In this document: positions 46,572 to 57,510 of the stretch, piece after piece
How positions within the stretch are numbered: the first letter of the stretch is position 1
Layout of the letters: each line of letters begins with the position of its first letter
Source: UBA5069 sp964560495
GTDB lineage: Bacteria; Chloroflexota; Anaerolineae; Caldilineales; Caldilineaceae
Assembly (NCBI GenBank): GCA_964560495.1
Contig: CAZLMM010000014.1
Coordinates: 35,530 to 99,529, forward strand
Length of the DNA: 64,000 nucleotides
Direction: 5' to 3'
Notes under the pieces: generated by a model
What the model saw: only the letters and a program-made list of their open reading frames with translations
The model's database searches: none
Told to the model about the DNA's origin: nothing
Program-made: the position numbers and the translations under genes

Positions 46572-46597
46572 CAATATGTCGGATCTCTTCCAGGACC

Positions 46598-46629
46598 TCT
46601 TCCAGGAAGCTGAGGAGCTTCCTGGAAGA
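46598..46629. repeat. 14-bp hairpin downstream of the clostripain-type gene
   Basis: TCTTCCAGGAAGCT (46598-46611) pairs with AGCTTCCTGGAAGA (46616-46629), loop GAGG. It has the same core as the hairpin at 39591. It may end the clostripain-type transcript on the minus strand, although no T-run follows. Confidence 0.55.
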
Positions 46630-46676
46630 TTTTCGGGGGGTGGGAAGACAGGAGAGCATTATCCAGACATCAGTCG

Positions 46677-49262
46677 CTACTGGACAGTGATTGATTCATA
46701 GCTGGCCGTCTGATTGCCATCCAGGTCTTCTACGATGAAGCCCACCATATAATCGCCGGCCGCCGCGTCCAACTCCCGCCACTGGAAGGGTTGGTCGCCA
46801 AAGGTGAGGGTCTCGCCCTCCTCTTGCACCGTCTGCGCCACATTGCCCTGGCTGTCCAGATCGAGCCAGGTTTCAGTCACAGTGAAGCGGTCGCCGGGCT
46901 GGGGAAGAATCTCACGCGGGGCGCCGGCGCCGTCAGCGCCAGTGTAGCCAAAGACCTGTTGCAGCGCGCCATTGCGGAAGATGAGCTGGGCGGGTCGCGT
47001 CTCGTCGTCGCTGCGATAGGTGTAGACGCCGTTCACGGTGTATGTCGCCTCTTCGCGGGTCAGGCCGTAAGTCCGCGGATTGAAGAGAGCCACCGCCGTG
47101 TTTTCGCCGTCGTCAATGGCAAAGACAATTGGCTCCCACTCGAACTCCAGGGTGAACTCTCCTTCGCCCCAGTCCGGGTAGTAAACGCCGTCCAGCTCGC
47201 GGGTGTCAGGGCTGTCCAGATAATCGCTGTCGATGAGATTGAGTGAGTTGGCCTGACGATCCAGATAGCCCACCAGTAATTTGACATAGCCCACATTGTC
47301 GCCGCTGATGTCCGCACTGAGCAAGATGGGCTGCCCCGGCGCGGCCGTGTCCGACGAAACCGTCACCGGCGAGACCTGGATGCCTCCGGCGGCAGGCGAG
47401 CGCACATCTTCGCTGCGCGAGGGAACGGCCACGCTGGGCGCGGCTGCATCGAAACGGCGCCCCGTGTAATGAAAGGCCAGAAAGTCGTCCCACAGGGAAC
47501 CCTGAGCAAAACGTTGCGCCGCCACCGTATAAGATTGAGGGCCAGCAGCCGGGGCGGCGTAGAGCTGGGAATTGGGGAAGTAGATGGAAACGCCTGTTGC
47601 GCCTGGTCGTCCAGGACCTTGCTTGCTGGCGACTACTGCCTCGGCAAGGGCATCATCCACCTGAGAGGCGGCGCTGGCCAGGGCCTGCTCCCCGCTCTTT
47701 TGCGCCAGCAACTGGGCGAAGTTGCCCAAGTCGATGTAGGAAGGAGGTACGTTGCTGCCAAAGATGCTGGTGAAGGATTGAGCATAGCTGCGCGCCTGGG
47801 CCACAGCGCGCTGGTTGGCGCTCTGCAGCACATAGGCCAGGTTGTTCACACTGTCCATCACCCCAGGCAACGCCGAAAGATCGAAGGCGGTCAAGGTGAT
47901 GTCTTGTCCCAGTTGCCTTGCCACCTGGTCAGCCGAAGCGCTAGAGAGGCTGCGTCCCACCAATTCTGCCCGCGCCTGATCATCGAGGATGCGTTGGTCA
48001 TCGACGATGTAGCTGCCGACGATGGCGCGCCCCAGGTCAGCGCCGTCCATGGCCGGGTTGGCAACCAGTTCAGTCAGAAAGCCGGCATAGGCCCAGCCCA
48101 ATGCCGGCTCAGTTTCCTGGGAGGCCACTGCGTAGCGCGCATGGGGCGCCAGCGCACTGAAAACCTCCACGTGTCCCATGAGACAGGCATCCATGCCGAT
48201 AAGATCAAGTTTCTCCACGCCCGTGCGTCTGCGGATTTCGCCCAACGCCTCGTCAAGCTCGTGCAGATACAATTGATCGCCCAACGCCTGGGCAAGAGGC
48301 ATTGACCTATCGCCGCGGCCCGAAGCAGTGGGGTCGCTCCAACCACCCGGCCAGCCCATGCCGTGGTCGGCCATGACCAACGCGTATTTGTCCGCGGGAT
48401 AGGTTTCCATGGCCCACACCACGAAATCAACCAGGGTGGCGCCATCGGCCATGTTGACTTCGCCCAGATCGGCCACTTCTTGCGACGCGACGCGGCGCAA
48501 GTCGTCATCCTGGGTCACGTAGAAACGCTTGGCAGAGGTCCAGCCGCCGTCTCCTTCATAGCCGCCTCGGAAGCGATCCACTTGGGCCACGATGGCGACG
48601 TTGTCGCTGGAACCGACCCGCTCGGCTTCGTTCAGGTCCACGTAGATGTCTTGTTCGAGAATTTTATCGTCGGCGTCCTGGTAGAGCATCACCAGCCAAC
48701 GGTCGCCCGCGCTGCCGTCAGACGCCGCGCCCACCGGGACAGCGCCCGCCTGCGGCAGACGGGTGGGCGTCGCCTGCTGCGGCGCACGCGTCGGCGCCAG
48801 GGTCGCCAGTTCCACAGCCGGCGCGTCAGATGAAGAGGGCGCAGACGATTGGTCATCGCCGCCGAAGCCGCCAAACAGATAGAACGGACCAACGCAAACC
48901 AGGAGAATCAGCAAGATGGCGATGAACAACAGCGGCGATCTCCGGCGCCCGCCCGGCAAGCCGCCGCCGATTGGCCGGAAAGAGGAAGGCGGGCGCGTCG
49001 ATGACGAGCCGCCGCCTGATGATGATGCAGTGGGTCGTCGATCTCGCGTTGGCGCGTCGGCGCGTTCACGTTCACCGGCGCTGGACCCGTCGCTGCGTCG
49101 CCGGCCGGCGCGCACGGTGCGCTTCTCGTTGGGGTCATTGCCGCTTTGGGCGAAAAGGAGATGTGGAGCGTTGGGAGCAGCAGCCAGGGGTGCGGCCGAC
49201 TTTGTGAGAAACAGCGTCAGCCCGGGGATGGCTTTTTGAAACCACAACTGTAACATATCCAT
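46677..49262 (-). CDS. Membrane-anchored clostripain-family (C11) cysteine peptidase
   Basis: An 861-residue protein. ATG 49262 is preferred: AGGAG lies eight bases before it. An open frame reaches 49394 without a ribosome site. Residues of about 30-110 are a basic, Ser/Gly/Arg-rich cytoplasmic part, followed by one membrane helix (LLFIAILLILLVCVGPFYLF) and a Pro/Thr linker. The C11 domain begins RWLVMLYQDADDKILEQDIY and contains the catalytic His (YALVMADHGMGW) and Cys (DLIGMDACLMGHVEVFSALA). The C-terminal third is beta-rich (YSLNLIDSDYLD-like, VNGVYTYRSDDE), perhaps a substrate or Ca-binding part. It cleaves after basic residues in known relatives; the target here is unknown. Confidence 0.9.
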   Translation of the reverse strand: MDMLQLWFQKAIPGLTLFLTKSAAPLAAAPNAPHLLFAQSGNDPNEKRTVRAGRRRSDGSSAGERERADAPTRDRRPTASSSGGGSSSTRPPSSFRPIGGGLPGGRRRSPLLFIAILLILLVCVGPFYLFGGFGGDDQSSAPSSSDAPAVELATLAPTRAPQQATPTRLPQAGAVPVGAASDGSAGDRWLVMLYQDADDKILEQDIYVDLNEAERVGSSDNVAIVAQVDRFRGGYEGDGGWTSAKRFYVTQDDDLRRVASQEVADLGEVNMADGATLVDFVVWAMETYPADKYALVMADHGMGWPGGWSDPTASGRGDRSMPLAQALGDQLYLHELDEALGEIRRRTGVEKLDLIGMDACLMGHVEVFSALAPHARYAVASQETEPALGWAYAGFLTELVANPAMDGADLGRAIVGSYIVDDQRILDDQARAELVGRSLSSASADQVARQLGQDITLTAFDLSALPGVMDSVNNLAYVLQSANQRAVAQARSYAQSFTSIFGSNVPPSYIDLGNFAQLLAQKSGEQALASAASQVDDALAEAVVASKQGPGRPGATGVSIYFPNSQLYAAPAAGPQSYTVAAQRFAQGSLWDDFLAFHYTGRRFDAAAPSVAVPSRSEDVRSPAAGGIQVSPVTVSSDTAAPGQPILLSADISGDNVGYVKLLVGYLDRQANSLNLIDSDYLDSPDTRELDGVYYPDWGEGEFTLEFEWEPIVFAIDDGENTAVALFNPRTYGLTREEATYTVNGVYTYRSDDETRPAQLIFRNGALQQVFGYTGADGAGAPREILPQPGDRFTVTETWLDLDSQGNVAQTVQEEGETLTFGDQPFQWRELDAAAGDYMVGFIVEDLDGNQTASYESITVQ

Positions 49263-49421
49263 ACATTGCACTCCTGGGTTCTGGGGTTGCTCAATGCCCT
49301 TGTTGTACCATACAACGCAACCGAAAGACAAGCCGGATTGTCTCTGGGGTGCGTCCCATGCATCCGGCGAGTTCAGCAGTTGTCGGGTCGTCAATTTTGT
49401 CAGTCAAGAAGGAAACACAAG

Positions 49422-50582
49422 ATGAGTGATTCACGTTTGATCGAGTTCGCCCAAACGCTCATCCGCACGCCTGGACTGAGCGGGCAGGAGCAGAATATCG
49501 CCCGCCATGTCGCAGCAGAGATGACCGCGTTGGGTTTCGACCAGGTGATCGAGGACCAAAATGGCAGCGTCATCGGCGTCGTCGAGGGCGCACAACCTGG
49601 CCCGACGCTCCTCTTCGACGCCCACACGGACACCGTAGGCGTCTCGCCGGGCGTTCCGTGGAACCATGAACCCTACGGCGGGGAAATCGATGGAGGCGCC
49701 ATCTATGGTCGAGGAAGCGCCGACATGAAAGGCGCGTTGGCGGCCATGATCCACGCAGTCGCCGCACTCGACCGCACAGGGTTAGCCGGGCGCGCGGTCG
49801 TCAGCGCGTCGGTGCTGGAAGAGGTGCTGGAAGGCGTGGCCCTGGCCGCGGTCATGGCACGGGTGCACCCTGACTACGTGGTCATCGGCGAGTCGACCAA
49901 CCTCAACGTCAGTCGGGGCGGACGTGGACGCGCCGAGGTGCATCTCACCGCCATCGGCAAACCATCCCATTCTTCCTCGCCCCACCTGGGGCGCAACGCC
50001 GTGCTCGACATGATGCGCGTCATCGCCGGCATTCAGCGCCTGGAACTCCCCAGCGATCCAGTTGTCGGTCCGGCCATTCTTGCCCTCACCGACATCATCT
50101 CGGAACCCTATCCCGGGCATTCGGTGATTCCCAGCGTTTGCAAGGTCACGTATGACCGGCGGCTGCTGCCCGGCGAAAGCGCGGATGATGTGCTTGGGGC
50201 GATCTTGGGGCTGCCGGAAGTGGGAGACATCCAACTGGGGGCGGTCATCGCTGAAGGCTCCTATCAAGCATATACGGGGGCGACCCTGACTGCACGCAAA
50301 TTCTTTCCGGGCTGGACGCTTGCAGGAGATCATGAGTTTGTCACAGCAGCCATGAGGGCCCTATCAGGCGTCGGGCTGACACCCCAGTTGAGCGCGTATC
50401 GATTCTGCACCAACGCGGCATACAGCGCGGGCGTCGCCGGCGTTCCCACCATCGGTTTTGGGCCGGCCACGGAAGCAGACGCCCATGTAGTGGACGAGCG
50501 TTTGCTCATCGACGACCTGCTTGCCGCCGCGCGCGGTTATGCAGCCATCGCTGAGCGAGTGCTCTCAAGCGCAGGTCGCTAA
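49422..50582 (+). CDS. M20-family metallopeptidase / deacylase (YgeY-like)
   Basis: A 386-residue protein, ATG 49422 with AGAAGGAAA at 49407-49415. The di-zinc residues are visible: DAHTDTVGV, the bridging Asp in YGRGSADMKGALAAM, VLEEVLEG with the catalytic Glu pair and IGESTNLNV. The later TLAGDHEFV and the final FGPATEADAHVVDERL complete the metal site. The lid domain follows GRGRAEVHLTAIGKPSHSSS. 'PYGGEI.DG.IYGRG..DMKGA' is very like YgeY-type hydrolases, which are sometimes linked to selenium metabolism, but no selenium gene is here. Its stop codon overlaps that of the Uma2 gene on the other strand (50579-50582). Confidence 0.92.
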   Translation: MSDSRLIEFAQTLIRTPGLSGQEQNIARHVAAEMTALGFDQVIEDQNGSVIGVVEGAQPGPTLLFDAHTDTVGVSPGVPWNHEPYGGEIDGGAIYGRGSADMKGALAAMIHAVAALDRTGLAGRAVVSASVLEEVLEGVALAAVMARVHPDYVVIGESTNLNVSRGGRGRAEVHLTAIGKPSHSSSPHLGRNAVLDMMRVIAGIQRLELPSDPVVGPAILALTDIISEPYPGHSVIPSVCKVTYDRRLLPGESADDVLGAILGLPEVGDIQLGAVIAEGSYQAYTGATLTARKFFPGWTLAGDHEFVTAAMRALSGVGLTPQLSAYRFCTNAAYSAGVAGVPTIGFGPATEADAHVVDERLLIDDLLAAARGYAAIAERVLSSAGR

Positions 50583-51748
50583 GCCCTGCTACTGCGCATC
50601 AATTCTGCTTCGAGTTCGCGCAGCCGGACTTCCATCTCGGCGGCGCGGCGGTCGGCTTCGGCCCGGGCGCGCGCTTCGTCGGCGGCGCGGCGGTCGGCTT
50701 CGGCCCGGGCGCGCGCTNNNNNNNNNNNNNNNNNNNNNNNNNNNNNNNNNNNNNNNNNNNNNNNNNNNNNNNNNNNNNNNNNNNNNNNNNNNNNNNNNNN
50801 NNNNNNNNNNNNNNNNNCGGCGGCGCGGCGGTCGGCTTCGGCCCGGGCGCGCGCTTCGTCGGCGGCGCGGCGTTCAGCGTCTGTCCGGGCGCGCGCTTCG
50901 TCGGCGGCGCGGCGGTCGGCTTCGGCCCGGGCGCGCGCTTCGTCGGCGGCGCGGCGGTCGGCCCTGGCTCGGGCGCGTGCTTCCTGGGCGGCGTGGTCTT
51001 CCGCTTCACGGCGGGCAAGAACATTCACCACGTAGTCCTCCAATTGCCGTCCCTCCACATCATAACAAACTGGCTTGCCGTTCTCGATGCCAAGCCAGGC
51101 CCGCACCGGTTCGAGCCAGAGCCGTCCGGCTGCGTCATTCCGCAGCCGAACATATCCGTCCGGCGTCAGCTCGTAGCCGATCAGTTCGTAGACCTTGCCC
51201 CGTTTACTGCGGCGAATGTCCAGAATCACATAGATGGGAACGTTCACCGTCTCATAATGATCTAGCTTCCTTCGCAAATCCACGCTGCGCGTCTTGGGCG
51301 AGGAAATTTCGATGATCAAGGAAGGGCGCACACCCTCTTCAATCACATCGAAGGTGCCCCAATCTTGATGTCGCCGCACGCCAAAGATCACAGCGATGTC
51401 AGGGCGATGGGGTCGTATGTCTTCCGCATCCCAGGCCACGTTGGTGTCGGAGAGCACCACGGCCGTGGGGTCGCCCGCGACCAACAGGCGCATGACGTCG
51501 AAGAGATAGTCGCGCATCTGTTCATGTTCGGCGGTTGGCAAGAGAATATCCTCCTCTTGGGGATGCAGGACATCGTCCAGCGTGAGAGGGATGCGGTCCC
51601 AATCTTCTTCGCCATTGGGCAGCGTCACCACCACATCGCGCCAGCCATAGCGGAACGGATCGAGCATTTCCTCTGGCGTCAACTGGTCGAGCGGTTCTTC
51701 AGATGAATCTTCAATGACCGGTTGGATGACGGTTGCAACAGGGTTCAT
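50579..51748 (-). CDS. Uma2-family (DUF820) nuclease-like protein with long 14-residue repeat tail; assembly gap inside
   Basis: The N-terminal 230 residues are a PD-(D/E)XK-type Uma2 domain: HEQMRDYLFDVMRLLVAGD, then IRPHRPDIAVIFGVRRHQD, SLIIEISSPKTRSVDLRRKL and VNVPIYVILDIRRSKRGKVY. The catalytic Asp (RPDIAV), Glu (IIEIS) and downstream basic residue are in place. The C-terminal part is a tail of near-identical 14-residue units, ADEARARAEADRRA, coded by a 42-bp tandem repeat; the gap of 100 N at 50718-50817 lies inside it. The tail should form a highly charged coiled coil. Uma2 proteins are abundant in cyanobacteria and Chloroflexota and their natural role is not known. The frame continues across the N run. 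Confidence 0.88.
   Translation of the reverse strand: MNPVATVIQPVIEDSSEEPLDQLTPEEMLDPFRYGWRDVVVTLPNGEEDWDRIPLTLDDVLHPQEEDILLPTAEHEQMRDYLFDVMRLLVAGDPTAVVLSDTNVAWDAEDIRPHRPDIAVIFGVRRHQDWGTFDVIEEGVRPSLIIEISSPKTRSVDLRRKLDHYETVNVPIYVILDIRRSKRGKVYELIGYELTPDGYVRLRNDAAGRLWLEPVRAWLGIENGKPVCYDVEGRQLEDYVVNVLARREAEDHAAQEARARARADRRAADEARARAEADRRAADEARARTDAERRAADEARARAEADRRAAXXXXXXXXXXXXXXXXXXXXXXXXXXXXXXXXXXARARAEADRRAADEARARAEADRRAAEMEVRLRELEAELMRSSRA
50718..50817. other. Assembly gap (100 N) in 42-bp tandem repeat
   Basis: Both flanks consist of the same 42-bp unit, so the copy number was not resolved. The open frame is the same on both sides, which only shows that missing length minus 100 is a multiple of three. 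Confidence 0.9.
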
Positions 51749-51808
51749 GGCTGTTTTCTCCCAGAATTACGGGAAAAGATTCCACAGATTGCGTGCTTGC
51801 CGCCATTA

Positions 51809-53470
51809 TCATCGAATCCTGGAAATCTGCAACAAGCGATCGACCGGCAAGTCGGCAAGCGGGGTGGTCTCTCCATCTGGCCAGACGACCTCCATCCCCT
51901 CGATCAGCGCGCCAGCGGGAAGCCCAAAATGGACACGCGCCGGGTCGCCGGAGAGATAGCCTCTGGCTGCGCGCACCGTGCGCGTCAGCGGTCCCCGATC
52001 TGTGCGTAGGATGACTTGTGCGCCGATCGCGCCGCGGTTCTGCGCCTTCGGGTCGCTCAGCTCCACCAGGAGACTGTGTCCGCGGCACAATTGATTCTCA
52101 AAGAGCTGGGCTGGCGAACGCACGTTGTTGACGACGATGTCCAGATCGCCGTCGTCATCGAGATCGGCCATGACCATGCTGCGCCCGCTGCGAGTCGAGC
52201 CGAGCTGCCACTCCGGCGCAGCCACGAAGCGCCCGCGGCCATCATTGCGAAAAGCCTGATTCTCTTCCACCAGTTCGTGATTGGGGAGGTGGCCGACCAG
52301 TCCCTCCTCGATAAAACCGTTCACTACATAGAGATCGAGAAAACCATCCTGATCCAGGTCGCCGAAGCGCCCACTCCATGACCAACCCGTCGCGTCTACA
52401 TTCGCGGCCTCGCTCACACTGAAGTAGCGATCCGAGTCATCCTGCACCAACAGCACGTTCTCCATGACTTGCGGTCCGTGCATCATCATGTCGTCCATGG
52501 GCATCCCGGCCATGAAGGGCGCGTAAGCCATTGCGGTGGCTGCATCGTTCTCATAGGACTTCATATCTGACGCAAATAACTCCTGCCGTCCGTCATTGTG
52601 CACATCGCCGGCGTCCAGACTCATAGTGCTGTGGGTGGTTTGGGCGAATGGCGTTGCTTCCACCCAGGCGCTGGGTGTATTGCGCCAGATCATGTCTGGC
52701 ATGTCGAAATCGTTGCCCACCACAATGTCGAGTCGGCCATCCCCGTCGTAATCGAAGAAGATCAGCGCCAGGGCTTGCGCTTCCGTCGCCAGCTGCTGCG
52801 GGCGAAAACTTCCCGCCTCGTTGGTGTAGACCGTGACGCCGCCGCCACCCGCAAGCAGATATTCGTTGCCCCGGTCTGTCAGAATGCCGGCGTCGTAGGA
52901 GGCGGTCACCAGATCGAGATCGCCGTCGCGGTCCAGGTCGCCCCAGTTGATGACATAGGCTGGCGCGCCCACACCAGGCAACAGCTTGCGCTCGAAGCTG
53001 CCGTCGCGCTGATTGCGCCAGTAGCTGACCTGACCCGTGTTGCGCGTCAACACGATGTCGAGCCAGCCGTCCCCATCCACATCCACTACAGTGACGGCGC
53101 GCGTGTTTGCCTCGCCGAAAAGTTCGCGGCGAAAGCGCAGGTCGCCCTCATTCCATAACAAGGTGTTGGGACCATCGAGATTGCCCAGCGCCAGATCCAG
53201 GTCGCCGTCGTTGTCAAGGTCGCCGGCCGCCAGCCCGGCGCCGTTCCCCTCGAACATGCGGATGACGCCATCGTCGGTCGTCGTTACGTGGTCGAGATCA
53301 TGGGCGACGAACGCGCCGCTGCACGCCGCCGATGGCCGCAGGGGAATGGCCGTGACAGAAATATCAGAGAGAGCGGATTCCAGCGCGGCGTCACGTGTGA
53401 TGGGGGCGCAACCAATCAGCAGTGCGAGCACAAGGCCGATGAGAGCAGTCATCAACATGGTTCGTCTCAC
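51809..53470 (-). CDS. FG-GAP/VCBS-repeat lipoprotein with ASPIC/UnbV C-terminus (CRTAC1-like)
   Basis: A 553-residue exported protein; GTG 53470 with GGGAGG five bases before it. Lipobox LLIGC gives a lipid anchor. At least six calcium-binding repeats of an integrin-type propeller are visible: GDLDNDGDLDLALGN, VDVDGDGWLDIVL, GDLDRDGDLDLVTAS, FDYDGDGRLDIVVGN, GDLDQDGFLDLYVVN and ADLDDDGDLDIVVNN. The end is an ASPIC/UnbV domain (KAQNRGAIGAQVILRTDRG, VHFGLPAGALIEGMEVVWPD). Members are surface-located, calcium-dependent proteins of poorly known function. Direction is the same as the Uma2 gene, with 60 bp between them. Confidence 0.92.
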   Translation of the reverse strand: MRRTMLMTALIGLVLALLIGCAPITRDAALESALSDISVTAIPLRPSAACSGAFVAHDLDHVTTTDDGVIRMFEGNGAGLAAGDLDNDGDLDLALGNLDGPNTLLWNEGDLRFRRELFGEANTRAVTVVDVDGDGWLDIVLTRNTGQVSYWRNQRDGSFERKLLPGVGAPAYVINWGDLDRDGDLDLVTASYDAGILTDRGNEYLLAGGGGVTVYTNEAGSFRPQQLATEAQALALIFFDYDGDGRLDIVVGNDFDMPDMIWRNTPSAWVEATPFAQTTHSTMSLDAGDVHNDGRQELFASDMKSYENDAATAMAYAPFMAGMPMDDMMMHGPQVMENVLLVQDDSDRYFSVSEAANVDATGWSWSGRFGDLDQDGFLDLYVVNGFIEEGLVGHLPNHELVEENQAFRNDGRGRFVAAPEWQLGSTRSGRSMVMADLDDDGDLDIVVNNVRSPAQLFENQLCRGHSLLVELSDPKAQNRGAIGAQVILRTDRGPLTRTVRAARGYLSGDPARVHFGLPAGALIEGMEVVWPDGETTPLADLPVDRLLQISRIR

Positions 53471-53527
53471 AAAAACCTCCCGTTTGTTCGTGCTTTCTCA
53501 ATGACTGGTGGTGCGGGATGAAAGACC

Positions 53528-53770
53528 TCATTCTTTGTCGCCAAAACTGACGCCCAAAGCGCGCGACGTGCACCAGGTCACCGTCAGACGGCGCCCGGCG
53601 AATCTGCGCTGTGGCCTCGATCAACGTCACCGACGACATGCCGCCAGCAGTGAGCGCAGACATCCTCCCGAAGTGGCCGGCGGCGATCATCTCCACAGCG
53701 TAGACGCCGAAGCGAGTGCATAACTGGCGGTCCCACTGGGTGGGCGGGCCGCCGCGCTGAAGCGGCGGCC
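53528..53770 (-). pseudogene. C-terminal remnant of 6-phosphofructokinase
   Basis: From about 53770 downward one frame reads LQRGGPPTQWDRQLCTRFGV, then YAVEMIAAGHFGRMSALTAG and GDLVHVAR. This is the last 80 residues of an ATP-dependent 6-phosphofructokinase ('LGHLQRGG.PT..DR.L.TR.G', 'AV..IA.G..G.M'). The end needs a second frame: ALGVSFGDKE then TGA at 53528. A lost GC pair in the GCGCGC run near 53558 explains the shift. The N-terminal three quarters of the enzyme, with the catalytic GGD.. and phosphate loops, are absent. The remnant starts directly after a LOG-family fragment. Confidence 0.8.
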
Positions 53771-53965
53771 CGGCGGGGTGCGCGCCGAGCCAAAAACTGT
53801 GACGCAGGGACGATCGAGGACCTGCAAAGCGTCGAGGCCGTGGAGAAATTCGCCGAAGACGCGGATGGCGCCGGCCAACTCCTCGCCCCGATCACGCCGA
53901 CCGGACAGAAAGACTTCTTCGTCATCTTGTCTGCGCTGAAGAAGTGAAATCGGGCTTTCGCTCAT
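53771..53965 (-). pseudogene. N-terminal remnant of a LOG-family (TIGR00730) protein
   Basis: The start MSESPISLLQRRQDDEEVFL continues SGRRDRGEELAGAIRVFGEF, then LDALQVLDRPCVTVFGSART. This is the N-terminal extension and first strand of the TIGR00730/LOG family (nucleoside monophosphate phosphoribohydrolase or 'lysine decarboxylase-like' fold). After PPG the frame passes into phosphofructokinase sequence. The catalytic GGGxGxM and PGGxGTxxE motifs are missing, so it cannot be active. Confidence 0.75.
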
Positions 53966-54299
53966 GGGATGCTCCTCATCATCCAGAGGTGACAGTCACT
54001 TTGTGAAGTGACTGTCACCTGAGAAAGTGCACAAGGTAGTGAATGGGTGACATCCTTCACTTTATCACGTTTTTGCATGGAGCGAAACCGTTCATTCGCC
54101 CAATCATGCCTCGACGCTGCAGCGCCATCGACGCCTGGCGCAAAGACGAAGGTCCGGCGTTTGTCAGAGGCTTTTTGCATTGCAGAGAAGCTGCTCTATA
54201 ATGGCGTGCGTTTTGCGATGGAACATGATACTTCTGACCGTGGAAGTCAGACATACTTCAATCACCCCCAGAGATGAGGAGGCCCAAGGCCAATCACCT
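53966..54299. other. 334-bp region before topA: hairpin, otherwise nothing seen
   Basis: It contains a perfect 15-bp hairpin at 53987-54020 and the probable topA promoter area. I can support no gene; an upstream extension of the topA frame to 54180 lacks a ribosome site and family similarity. Confidence 0.55.
53987..54020. repeat. 15-bp perfect hairpin
   Basis: AGGTGACAGTCACTT (53987-54001), loop TGTG, and its complement (54006-54020). GTGACAGTCAC is itself palindromic. It lies just upstream of the LOG-family remnant and may be a dispersed repeat or marks the deletion that made the chimera. Confidence 0.6.
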
Positions 54300-57056
<2,757 letters not shown>

Positions 57057-57510
57057 GGTGGAGGAGGATCGCGAAAAGCGCGAAAGAGGCGAAAGGCATG
57101 AAAGGGAACACACCCTTTCGCGTTACATTGCGCTTCACGTGAATATGCGATACAGTGTAGCCAGGAGATATGACATGGACACGCAAAACATTTAAACTGC
57201 GGTTGCTTTGAAACCAGGAGTTTTCACAGTTCAAAAACTCCTGGTTTCAAACAGAGCGAAGTATAAGATCAATTTTAGGAGGCTTGCCAAGAGCATTTCG
57301 AGTACGTCTTGCAATCGTTGCGACCCCTCGCCCGGCGGACGATCGACCAGACCAGCCCATCGTGCAACGCCTACCATCCCATCCATGGCGCAGCAGACCC
57401 ACGTTTATGCCATTGCTCGGCGCAGCCTGCCGCCTGCCGCGCCATGCCCGGCGCGCAACAAGTGGCAGGCCGCTGATGCGGGTCGTAGCGTTCAAATCCC
57501 TGATCATTTT
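57057..57510. other. 454-bp region between convergent topA and glycohydrolase genes
   Basis: It holds an 18-bp hairpin (57207-57251). Open frames on both strands from 57247 to 57514 are biased by GC content and match nothing I know. No gene is called. Confidence 0.55.
57207..57251. terminator. 18-bp hairpin between convergent genes
   Basis: TTTGAAACCAGGAGTTTT (57207-57224) pairs perfectly with 57234-57251, loop of 9. It lies between convergent genes, with T-rich arms on both strands, which fits a bidirectional terminator, though no T-run follows the stem. Confidence 0.5.

Noticed and set aside
50521..51315. Plus-strand Arg/Gly-rich ORF across the gap at 50718
   Set aside because: It is the opposite strand of the 42-bp repeat in the Uma2 gene.
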